In this document: one piece after another, positions 54,382-62,274 of the stretch
Layout: each line of letters begins with the position of its first letter
Position numbering within the stretch: the first letter of the stretch is position 1
Source: Sphingomonas dokdonensis
GTDB lineage: Bacteria > Pseudomonadota > Alphaproteobacteria > Sphingomonadales > Sphingomonadaceae
Assembly (NCBI RefSeq): GCF_002197685.1
Contig: NZ_NBBI01000003.1
Span: 434,001-498,000, forward strand
Direction: 5' to 3'
DNA length: 64,000 bases
Made by a program: the position numbers and the translations under genes
The notes under the pieces: model-generated
Told to the model about the DNA's origin: nothing
What the model saw: only the letters and a program-made list of their open reading frames with translations
Database searches by the model: none

Positions 54382-54656
54382 ATTCCGTCAGCCCCGCTCG
54401 CGAAGCGGCAGCGCGCTATGGATAAGCTGATCCGAGGTCAAGCCGGTGCGGGTCGAGGACCCTAACACCAGCAAACATATGTTTACACATTATTAACTCA
54501 GGTTAATTAATCCTTAATGGACAAAAAAGATTTTCGAGAGAACATTCGACGCTGAGAGCGGGAAATCCGCCTCCGCAAACAGGGGGGTCGCATGCCGGGT
54601 GGGGACTTGGATGCTTCGACGCGTGATGGAGCGAGCATAGCGCGTGGTTGGGTCGC
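54382..54656. promoter_or_regulatory. Divergent, partly AT-rich intergenic region
   Basis: Between the TonB receptor and the glycosyltransferase gene. About 54470-54540 is strikingly AT-rich for this genome and contains the perfect 12-bp palindrome AAACATATGTTT (54473-54484) and repeated TTAA words (54491-54518). It probably holds the glycosyltransferase promoter. No small gene was recognised in it. Confidence 0.45.
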
Positions 54657-55931
54657 ATGACCCAAGCGCTTCGCATTCTGATCGTCGGGCAGAACTATGC
54701 GCCGGAGCCGGTCGGGATTGGGCCGTGCACCGCGGGCATGGCGGAAATGCTTGCCAGCGCGGGTCACCAGGTGCGCGTGGTCTGCGGGACGCCTTCCTAC
54801 CCGCAGTGGAAAGTTCTTCCGCGCTACCGTGGCCTGCGTTTCCGCCGGGCCATCGAGAATGGCGTGCGGATCGTTCGCCTGCCGCATTATGTGCCGGCGG
54901 TACCGGGCGGCGTCCGGCGGTTGCTGTATCTCGGCAGCTTCGCCTTTTTGGCGCTGATGGTGATTTGCGCGATCATCATGCGGCGGCGACCCGACGCGGT
55001 GGTGGCGATCATTCCGTCGACCCTGGCGGCGATCGTCGCGGGGCTTTGCGCCAGGGCTTTTCGGCTGCCCCTGTGGGTGCACGTGCAGGATCTGGAGGCG
55101 GAGATGGCGATCGCGACCGGGCAGATCGGGCGATCGAAATGGGTGATCGCCGCCGCACGCTGGGTTCAGCGGCTGGCGCTCCATAGCGATCGGCTCAGCA
55201 GCATCTCGCCCGCCATGTGCCGGCATCTGGCGACAACACAGCACCCGCCGCAGGATATCGTGGAGTTCCGCAACTGGGCGCGGCCGGACGTGCGGCCGAT
55301 CGACGCGCCGTCCGCCTTCCGCGAGGAATGGCAGATCGAACAGCGCCATGTCGCGCTTTATTCCGGCAACATCGCCGCCAAGCAGGGGGTTGAAATCATC
55401 GCGGAAGCCGCGCGGCTGCTCGCCCACCGACAGGATCTGCTGTTCGTGATCTGCGGCAATGGGCCGCGGCGACAGGAGTTGGCCGACAGCGTCGCCGATT
55501 GTCCCAATGTCCGCCTGTTCGACCTGCAACCGGCCGAGCGGCTCGCCGACCTGCTCGGCCTCGCAAGCGTGCACCTGTTACCGCAAATGGCCGGCGCCGC
55601 CGATCTGGTGCTGCCATCGAAGCTTCCGAACATGCTGGCGTCCGGGCGGCCGGTGGTCGCCACGGTGTCGCCGGACACCGATCTCGGCCGCGAACTGGGC
55701 GAATGCGGGCTGATCGTGCCGCCGCACGATGCCGCTGCCTTTGCCGATGCGATCGTCCGGCTGATCGACGATGAGGCGCTGCACGCGAAGCTTGGGCGCA
55801 ACGCGCAGGCGCGCGCGGTGGAGCGGTGGAGCAAGCAGGCGATTCTGGAACAGTTCGAGCGCGAGCTGTTCGCGGTGGTCGATGGCCCCGGCGGCGACGA
55901 CGATTCGCCGGGTGCCGCGCAGGCGACCTGA
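54657..55931 (+). CDS. WcaI-like family 4 glycosyltransferase
   Basis: 424 residues from ATG 54657. GT4/GT-B fold: RILIVGQNYAPEPVGIGPCTAGMAE at the N-terminus (WcaI-like), PSYPQWKV, WVHVQDLEAEMAI, and the donor site LYSGNIAAKQGVE followed by ADLVLPSKLPNMLASGRPVVA. A hydrophobic helix near residues 92-107 may attach it to the inner membrane. WcaI is the fucosyltransferase-like enzyme of colanic acid synthesis; here the sugar is unknown. It is alone between an AT-rich regulatory region and topA. Confidence 0.88.
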   Translation: MTQALRILIVGQNYAPEPVGIGPCTAGMAEMLASAGHQVRVVCGTPSYPQWKVLPRYRGLRFRRAIENGVRIVRLPHYVPAVPGGVRRLLYLGSFAFLALMVICAIIMRRRPDAVVAIIPSTLAAIVAGLCARAFRLPLWVHVQDLEAEMAIATGQIGRSKWVIAAARWVQRLALHSDRLSSISPAMCRHLATTQHPPQDIVEFRNWARPDVRPIDAPSAFREEWQIEQRHVALYSGNIAAKQGVEIIAEAARLLAHRQDLLFVICGNGPRRQELADSVADCPNVRLFDLQPAERLADLLGLASVHLLPQMAGAADLVLPSKLPNMLASGRPVVATVSPDTDLGRELGECGLIVPPHDAAAFADAIVRLIDDEALHAKLGRNAQARAVERWSKQAILEQFERELFAVVDGPGGDDDSPGAAQAT

Positions 55932-56005
55932 TCGGGTCGCACTCGATCACTGGTTGAAAGGACCCGGCGCAGGGACGGACGCCACCGTCCCCGCGCCGCT
56001 CACGA

Positions 56006-58582
56006 TCACTCCTTTGCTGCGGCCTTTTTGGTCGCCGCCTTTTTCGGTGCTGCCTTTTTCTCGGCGGTCTTTGCCGCTGCCTTGGCCGGTGCCTTCTTGG
56101 CGGGTGCCTTCTTCTTCGTCGTCTTGCCCTTGCTCGGCATGGCGGCGCGCGCGTCGATGAGCTGCGCGGCTTCCTCCAGCGTCAGCGCGTCGGGCGCGAT
56201 CGTCTTGGGCAGAGTCGCGTTGGTTTCGCCGTCTGTGACATAGGGACCATACCGCCCTTCCATCAGCTTGAGCTCAGCCTCGGTGCGCGGATGCTTGCCG
56301 AGCACCTTGAGCGGTTCGCGAGAGCCGCGCTGCGGGCGGCCACCGCCGGCCGCGGCCTCGGCAAGCTTCACGACGGCAGCGTTCATGCCGGTTTCGAACA
56401 CGTCGGCCGCGCTCTGCAATCGGGCATATTTGCCGTCATGCTGCAGATAGGGCCCGTAGCGACCGATCGAAGCCACGATGTCCTTGCCCGTCTCGGGATG
56501 CTGGCCGATCGTGCGCGGCAGGCTGAGCAGCTTGAGCGCCAGTTCGAGGTCGAGCTCGCCCGCATCCTTGGGGATCGAGGCGCGCTTGGCGTCCTTGCCC
56601 TCGCCCAGCTGGATGTACGGCCCGAACCGTCCGACCTTGCGCTCCACCGGCAGCCCGGTTTCGGGATCCTGGCCGAGCTGTTCGGGCTCGCCGCTGTCAC
56701 CAGCCTCACCGCCCGCCTGCGCAAAGCGCCGCGTGTATTTGCACTCGGGATAGTTGGAGCAGGCGATGAACGCGCCGAAGCGGCCGCCACGCAGCGCGAG
56801 CCGGCCATTGCCGCAATTGGGGCATAACCGCGCGTCGCCGCCGTCCGCCTTTTGTGGGAACAGGTAATCCTCAAGGAAAGTGTCGAGCTGTTCGGTGACT
56901 TCGCTCGGCTTGAACTCCATCACCTCTGCCGTGCGCGGCTTGAAATCGCGCCAGAAGCTTTCGAGCACCGCCTGCCATTGCGCGCGGCCGCCCGAGACGT
57001 CGTCCAGCTCCTCCTCGAGCTCGGCAGTGTAATCATAGCCGACGTAGCGTTCGAAGAAGCGTTCGAGGAAGGCGGTGACGAGGCGCCCGCTTTCCTCGGC
57101 GAAGAAGCGGTTCTTCTCGACGCGCACATAGGCGCGGTCCTTCAGCGTCTTGATGATCGAGGCGTAGGTGGAGGGGCGGCCGATGCCGAGCTCCTCCATC
57201 CGCTTGACCAGCGAGGCTTCGGAGAAGCGCGGCGGCGGCTGGGTGAAATGCTGTTCGGCGTCGACCGACTTCTTGGCCGGCGAATCGCCGTCGCGCATCC
57301 GCGGCAGGCGCTTCGCATCCTCGTCGGCGCTATCGTCCTGCCCTTCTTCGTAGAGCGCGAGATAGCCGGGGAAGAGCACGACCTGGCCGGTCGCGCGCAG
57401 CACGTTGCGCCCGGTGCCGTCCGCCATGTCGACGGTGGTGCGCTCCATCCGCGCCGATGCCATCTGGCTGGCGAGCGCGCGCTTGAAGACAAGGTCGTAG
57501 AGCCGGGCGTGATCGCCCGAGCCGACGCGGTCGCGGCTGAAGTCGGTCGGGCGGATCGCCTCGTGCGCTTCCTGCGCGTTCTTGGCCTTGGTCTGATACT
57601 GGCGCGGCTTGTCGGGCACGTAGCTCGCGTCATAGCGGTTGGCGATCGCACCGCGCGCGGCGTCGATGGCGCTGCCGTCCATCTGCACGCCGTCGGTCCG
57701 CATATAGGTGATCGCGCCATCCTCGTAGAGCTGCTGCGCGATCCGCATCGTGTGGTCGGCGGAGAAGCCGAGCTTGCGCGCCGCCTCCTGCTGCAACGTC
57801 GAGGTGGTGAAGGGCGGCGGCGGGTTGCGCGTCGCGGGCTTCGTCTCGACGCGCTCGACGGCGAAGCGGCCGGCCTCGACCGCGGACTTGGCCTTTAGCG
57901 CATCGCCCTCGTTGCCGATCGACAGGCGATCGAGCTTCTTGCCGTCCCATTGCACGAGGCGCGCGGTGAAGGGCGTGCCGTCCTGCTCCATGGCGGCGGT
58001 GACCGACCAATATTCCTGCGCGCGAAACGCCTCGATCTCGCGCTCGCGGTCGACGATCAGGCGCAGCGCCACGGACTGCACGCGCCCGGCGGACTTGGCG
58101 CCGGGCAGCTTGCGCCACAGCACCGGCGACAGCGTGAAGCCGACGAGATAGTCGAGCGCGCGGCGGGCGCGATAGGCGTCGATCAGATCGGTATCGAGCT
58201 CGCGCGGGTTGGCCATTGCGGTCGTCACCGCGGCCTTGGTGATGGCGTTAAAGGTGACGCGCTGAACGTCCTTGGGCAGCGCCTTGCGCTTCGCCAGCAC
58301 TTCCTGAACGTGCCAGCTGATCGCCTCGCCCTCACGATCGGGGTCGGTGGCGAGGATCAGGCGGTCGGCACCCTTGGCGAGATCGGCGATCGCCTTCAGC
58401 TGCTTGGCCTTGTCGGCGTAATTTTCCCATTCCATCGCAAAGCCCGCGTCGGGATCGACCGAGCCGTCCTTGGGCGGCAGATCGCGGACGTGGCCGTAGC
58501 TCGCGAGAACGCGATAGTCGGAGCCGAGGTATTTTTCGATGGTCTTCGCCTTGGCGGGCGATTCGACGATGACGAGTTGCAT
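56006..58582 (-). CDS. topA: DNA topoisomerase I
   Basis: 858 residues. The Toprim domain opens with LVIVESPAKAKTIEKYLG; the active-site Tyr is in AITYMRTDG. A zinc-finger-like block follows (LCPNCGNGR and FIACSNYPECKYTRR). Several DUF-type repeats (GPYIQLGEGKDAKRAS, GPYLQHDGKYARLQ, GPYVTDGETNATLP) precede a Lys/Ala-rich tail of about 40 residues (TTKKKAPAKKAPAKAAAKT). It relaxes negative supercoils. The basic tail probably binds DNA, as in other alphaproteobacteria and actinobacteria. Confidence 0.96.
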   Translation of the reverse strand: MQLVIVESPAKAKTIEKYLGSDYRVLASYGHVRDLPPKDGSVDPDAGFAMEWENYADKAKQLKAIADLAKGADRLILATDPDREGEAISWHVQEVLAKRKALPKDVQRVTFNAITKAAVTTAMANPRELDTDLIDAYRARRALDYLVGFTLSPVLWRKLPGAKSAGRVQSVALRLIVDREREIEAFRAQEYWSVTAAMEQDGTPFTARLVQWDGKKLDRLSIGNEGDALKAKSAVEAGRFAVERVETKPATRNPPPPFTTSTLQQEAARKLGFSADHTMRIAQQLYEDGAITYMRTDGVQMDGSAIDAARGAIANRYDASYVPDKPRQYQTKAKNAQEAHEAIRPTDFSRDRVGSGDHARLYDLVFKRALASQMASARMERTTVDMADGTGRNVLRATGQVVLFPGYLALYEEGQDDSADEDAKRLPRMRDGDSPAKKSVDAEQHFTQPPPRFSEASLVKRMEELGIGRPSTYASIIKTLKDRAYVRVEKNRFFAEESGRLVTAFLERFFERYVGYDYTAELEEELDDVSGGRAQWQAVLESFWRDFKPRTAEVMEFKPSEVTEQLDTFLEDYLFPQKADGGDARLCPNCGNGRLALRGGRFGAFIACSNYPECKYTRRFAQAGGEAGDSGEPEQLGQDPETGLPVERKVGRFGPYIQLGEGKDAKRASIPKDAGELDLELALKLLSLPRTIGQHPETGKDIVASIGRYGPYLQHDGKYARLQSAADVFETGMNAAVVKLAEAAAGGGRPQRGSREPLKVLGKHPRTEAELKLMEGRYGPYVTDGETNATLPKTIAPDALTLEEAAQLIDARAAMPSKGKTTKKKAPAKKAPAKAAAKTAEKKAAPKKAATKKAAAKE

Positions 58583-58726
58583 TGGCGCCTAACTAGGAAG
58601 TCTCACACGTATGCGCGAGGGTGGAGATGACGGCGCGGTGCCGTCAAGCCGCCGGCGCGCTGTCGTACAGGTGGCCTATTGTTGTTCCGCTTTCATGAAA
58701 ACAGCAAGGCGCGATCGTCGGGGATG

Positions 58727-59113
58727 CTATGCCTGGGTGGTCGCCGCTGCGACTGGGGTGGCGCGCCAGGCGAGGAGAAAGCCGAGCGCAAGCGCGAGAT
58801 CGATCCCGGCGAACAGCAGCACCGCTGACGGTGCCTTGCCGCCGGCGAACAGCAGCAGCGCGGGAACGCCGAACGCCAGCTTCTCGGCAACGCCGGTCAG
58901 CATAAGCGCGCGATAGCGGACGGGATCGCCGCCAATGACCCAGAAGACGAGCTGGAACGCCGAGGCGGTGCCGATAAAGCCATAGGCCACGAGTTCCGCG
59001 TTCGCCGGCTGCGGCAACAGATATTGCGGCAACAGCGCGAGGAGGCCGTACACCGCCGCCCCGCGGAACCACCAGCGAACCCAGTGCGGTGCGGCAGCGA
59101 TCGCAGCCGTCAT
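58727..59113 (-). CDS. Small four-helix membrane protein of the P450 operon
   Basis: 128 residues with four hydrophobic segments (AAVYGLLALLPQYLL, LVAYGFIGTASAFQLVFWVIGG, AFGVPALLLFAGG, VLLFAGIDLALALGFLLAW). The start overlaps the P450 stop by ATGA, so it belongs to that operon. I recognise no family. It may be a membrane anchor or transporter-like partner; no function is claimed. The 144 bp to topA contain no visible terminator. Confidence 0.7.
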   Translation of the reverse strand: MTAAIAAAPHWVRWWFRGAAVYGLLALLPQYLLPQPANAELVAYGFIGTASAFQLVFWVIGGDPVRYRALMLTGVAEKLAFGVPALLLFAGGKAPSAVLLFAGIDLALALGFLLAWRATPVAAATTQA

Positions 59114-60465
59114 GCCGCCTTGGCCGCGCGCTCCGGCGTGAACTCGACCTCAAGCCGACGGACGGCATGGACGAAATTGTTGGGCGCGATGTCCATCTCG
59201 CCCGTCCAGCGAATGTCGGGGAAGCGCGCGAACATCTGGCGGTACGCTTCCTCCAGCTGAAGCTGCGCGGTCATGCGGCCGATGCAGATGTGCGGCCCGT
59301 GGCCGAACGCGATGTTCTTTTCGGCATTGGCCCGCGTGATGTCGAACCGGTCAGGATCGGGGAACATCGCAGGATCCCGGTTGGCGGCGCCATAATACAT
59401 GATCACCTTTTCACCCTCGGCAATCCGCTGCCCTTCGAGTTCCACGTCCCTGGTGGCGGTGCGGCGCATGTAGATGACGGGCGAGACCATGCGCGTGATC
59501 TCGTGCACCGCATTGGTGAGCAGGCTGCCGTCGGCCTGCAGCTTCGCCTTCTGCTCAGGGTTTTCGGTGAACAGCTTCATCGCGCCGGAAATCGAGTTGC
59601 GCGTCGTGTCGTTGCCGGCGAACACGATCAGCAGCCATGCGCCGTCGAGGTAAGGATCGGGCAGCGGATCACCTTCCACTACGGCATTGGCGATCGCGCT
59701 CATGAGGTCGGGCTGCGGATCGGCGCGGCGCTTGGCAAGCATGTGGCGGCCGTATTCGAACATCTCGCCGACGTTCTTGTTGAACAGCTCGATAAAGGCG
59801 GCGATCTGCGGGTTGAGCTCGCCGCCGGTCGCCATCTGCTCGGCTTGCTCGGTGGCGATCTGCTGCGCCATTTCGAGGAAATGGATCCAGCCGATGAACT
59901 TTTCGCGATCGGCCTCTGGTACGCCCAGCATCTCGCACAGGGTAAAGATCGGCAGGCGCTGTGAGAATTTCTCGACGAGGTCGCACTTGCCGAGCGGCGC
60001 CATGGTATCGAGCAGTCGCGTGACCTCGGCCGACACACGCTCGCGCAGGCCCTTGATATAAGTGGCGGTGAAATAGGGCATGTGCTCGCGGCGCAATTCC
60101 CGATGGGGGCGCGAATCGAGGTTTATCATCGAATTGGTGGAAGCGGAGAACAGGATTGGGTGGCGCGTCTCCTGCGGGCCGAGCGCCATCAGGATGCCGC
60201 CCTTCTCGCTGCTGTAGGTCTGCGGATCGCCGTTCACCTTCTTCACGCCTTCGAAGCTGGTGACGGCCCAGAAGCCGACGCCGTCGCGCGGCATGGGGTG
60301 CCACATGACGGGTGCTTCGGCGCGCATCCGGGCGAAATCGGCCCATGGCTGGCCCTGCGTGAAGCGGCGTATGTCGGTGAGGTCGACGCCGGGCAGGGTG
60401 GGATAGGTCTGGCCGAAGGTGGGGCCGTCGCGGCCTTCGATGATGTGATCGCTGACGAGATGCAT
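59110..60465 (-). CDS. Cytochrome P450
   Basis: 451 residues from ATG 60465 (GGAG upstream). The heme-binding loop is FGHGPHICIGR with Cys394. The I-helix oxygen groove is FAGNDTTRNS, and the ExxR pair is in HEITRMVSP. It is soluble, without a membrane anchor, as in bacterial class I enzymes, so it needs ferredoxin and reductase encoded elsewhere. It hydroxylates an unknown compound. The operon order is GST, P450, membrane protein, suggesting detoxification or breakdown of a lipophilic molecule. Confidence 0.93.
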   Translation of the reverse strand: MHLVSDHIIEGRDGPTFGQTYPTLPGVDLTDIRRFTQGQPWADFARMRAEAPVMWHPMPRDGVGFWAVTSFEGVKKVNGDPQTYSSEKGGILMALGPQETRHPILFSASTNSMINLDSRPHRELRREHMPYFTATYIKGLRERVSAEVTRLLDTMAPLGKCDLVEKFSQRLPIFTLCEMLGVPEADREKFIGWIHFLEMAQQIATEQAEQMATGGELNPQIAAFIELFNKNVGEMFEYGRHMLAKRRADPQPDLMSAIANAVVEGDPLPDPYLDGAWLLIVFAGNDTTRNSISGAMKLFTENPEQKAKLQADGSLLTNAVHEITRMVSPVIYMRRTATRDVELEGQRIAEGEKVIMYYGAANRDPAMFPDPDRFDITRANAEKNIAFGHGPHICIGRMTAQLQLEEAYRQMFARFPDIRWTGEMDIAPNNFVHAVRRLEVEFTPERAAKAA

Positions 60466-60479
60466 GGATGGCTCCGGGT

Positions 60480-61274
60480 TCAGGCGAGGTCGGGCGTGAA
60501 GCGGATGTTGCCGCGCGAGAGGCCTTGGGTGACGACCTCCAGCCCGCCGGACTTCACCATCCATTCCAGCCGGTGATCGCGGTATTCGCGCTTGAAGAGC
60601 CCTTGGTCGAGCAGCTTGGCGACATCGCCCATGCCGCCGGTGGAAGCGGTGGCGGTTGCCTCGGCGACGGTATCACGAACGGACGGGCGCGCGTTGGCGC
60701 GGGCAAGCCATTGGGCGAGCTTGGAGCCAGGCTCTGGCGCGATGCCGTGACCGACCGAGCCGTTGACGTACGGCACGACCGACAGGTCGCCCCAGCCGAA
60801 CGCGTCGCCGTTGAACCATTCGCGGTCGCCAAGCTCGCGCTCCAGCCAGCTGAAATAGCCACGCACCTGCTCCGTGGCGCGGGTGCTGAGCGTTTCGCCG
60901 AGCGCGCCCTCGGCGCGGCGGAACCAGCGCAGTTCGGACAGGCCCCAGTTCACCGCCTCAAGATGCGTGTCGACCACCTCCTCGATCATGCGCACGCGCG
61001 CACGGTCGGCCGGTCGGGCAGGGAGCAGCGACGGGTTCGGCCACGCGTCTTCGATATATTCCAGAATGATGGTGGAATCGAAAACGCCGAACCCGTCATG
61101 GATCAGCGCGGGCACCTCCGCGCGCGGATTGGCCGCGACGAAGTCACCTGCCGCGCCGCCGACGCCGATGCCGCCGGGCACCGCCGTGTCGAATGCCACG
61201 TCCTTCTCGCGCAGCGCGATCTTCACCTTCTGCGCATAAGGCGACAGCGGGTGATCCCAGACCGTCACGGCCAT
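60480..61274 (-). CDS. Glutathione S-transferase family protein
   Basis: 264 residues from ATG 61274 (GGAGGTG upstream). The thioredoxin-like N-terminus has VWDHPLSPYAQKVKIALREKDV and NPRAEVPALIHDGFGVFDSTIILEYIED, where VPAL and DSTII bind glutathione. The C-terminal helical domain is long, with an extension of about 45 residues (TATASTGGMGDVAKLLDQGL and beyond) not usual for GSTs. It ends 14 bp before the P450 start. Confidence 0.88.
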   Translation of the reverse strand: MAVTVWDHPLSPYAQKVKIALREKDVAFDTAVPGGIGVGGAAGDFVAANPRAEVPALIHDGFGVFDSTIILEYIEDAWPNPSLLPARPADRARVRMIEEVVDTHLEAVNWGLSELRWFRRAEGALGETLSTRATEQVRGYFSWLERELGDREWFNGDAFGWGDLSVVPYVNGSVGHGIAPEPGSKLAQWLARANARPSVRDTVAEATATASTGGMGDVAKLLDQGLFKREYRDHRLEWMVKSGGLEVVTQGLSRGNIRFTPDLA

Positions 61275-61345
61275 GCCGCACCTCCCCATAACTTTTGTTC
61301 TGAGGACGCTATGCTGCCCGGCCGCGGGAATCCAGTCCTATTCTG

Positions 61346-61753
61346 CTACTTGTTTCGCCGGCGGAAGCTGGCGCGGGCAAGCCAGAGGCCGAACGTCAGC
61401 AGCAGGAGGGGCGCGAGCCATAGCGGCAAGGTGGCGGCGCTGACCGGCGGATCATAGGTAACGTAGTCGCCGTAGCGATCGATCAGCCAGGCGCGCACCT
61501 CGTCTGCGCTTTCGCCCGCGGCGATGCGCTGGCGCACCAGGCTGCGCATGTCGCCCGCCATGTCTGCGTCGCTGTCGACGATCGCCTGCCCCTGGCAGAC
61601 GAGACAGCGCAAGGTGGCCATCAGCGCGGTGGCCTCAGCCTCCTTTGCGGGATCGGGCAGCTGCACGTTGGCGTAATCGGCGGGTGCGCGGCTTTGCGCC
61701 AATGTGGGTGCGGCGAGCGCCAGCATTACCAGCGCGAGGAGGCGGCGGATCAC
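61346..61753 (-). CDS. ccmH: Cytochrome c maturation protein CcmH
   Basis: 135 residues from GTG 61753, overlapping the ccmG stop as GTGA; GTG 61768 would add five. Signal peptide (LLALVMLALAAPTLAQ), then the CcmH thiol motif LRCLVCQGQAI, AGDMRSLVRQRIAAGESADEVRAWLIDRYGDYVTY, and a C-terminal membrane helix. It keeps apocytochrome cysteines reduced for heme attachment in System I. No ccmI follows; the next gene on this strand is the GST, 71 bp away. Confidence 0.93.
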   Translation of the reverse strand: MIRRLLALVMLALAAPTLAQSRAPADYANVQLPDPAKEAEATALMATLRCLVCQGQAIVDSDADMAGDMRSLVRQRIAAGESADEVRAWLIDRYGDYVTYDPPVSAATLPLWLAPLLLLTFGLWLARASFRRRNK

Positions 61754-62274
61754 CGGGCGGCGCGCCACGCGGCGGCGAGGTCGGCCACGTCATCGTCGCG
61801 GATGTCGCCGACGTGCTGCTTCACGATCACGCCGCGCGCGTCGATGACGAAGGTTTCGGGTACGCCGGACGAGCCGAGCGCGAGCTGCACCTGACTGTCG
61901 CGATCATCGCCGATGCGCGTGTAGGGATCGCCGTTGCGAGCGAGGAACTGCCGGATCGCGGGGCCGGTGTCGCGGATCGCGATCGCGTCGATCGGGATGC
62001 CCATGGCCTTCAGCTTCATCAGCTGCGGCGCCTCGGCGATACAGGGGACACACCAGCTGGCGAAGATGTTGAGGAGTCGCGGCTGGCCCTGCACATCTGC
62101 GGTGGAGAGGCCCGGCTTGCCGGCGACGATCGGCGGAAGGTCGAAGGTGGGCAGCGGCTTGCCGACCATTGCGGAATAGACGGTGCGATCGGTCGGCTTG
62201 CGCAATTCGCGCACCGCGAACGCCATCGCCAAGGCAAATACGGCGAGCGGGAGCCAGAGGAGCCAGCGCCTCAT
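61750..62274 (-). CDS. ccmG: Thiol:disulfide oxidoreductase CcmG/DsbE
   Basis: 174 residues from ATG 62274, which overlaps the ccmF stop by 4 nt. An N-terminal membrane anchor (WLLWLPLAVFALAMAFAV) is followed by a periplasmic thioredoxin domain with NIFASWCVPCIAEAP (active-site WCVPC) and GVPETFVIDARG, where the GVPET cis-Pro segment is typical of DsbE. It acts with CcmH and CcmF on apocytochrome c. Confidence 0.95.
   Translation of the reverse strand: MRRWLLWLPLAVFALAMAFAVRELRKPTDRTVYSAMVGKPLPTFDLPPIVAGKPGLSTADVQGQPRLLNIFASWCVPCIAEAPQLMKLKAMGIPIDAIAIRDTGPAIRQFLARNGDPYTRIGDDRDSQVQLALGSSGVPETFVIDARGVIVKQHVGDIRDDDVADLAAAWRAAR

Noticed and set aside
52750-54465. 571-codon plus-strand frame opposite the TonB receptor
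   Set aside because: Shadow of the receptor gene; no signal peptide, domain or ribosome-binding site.
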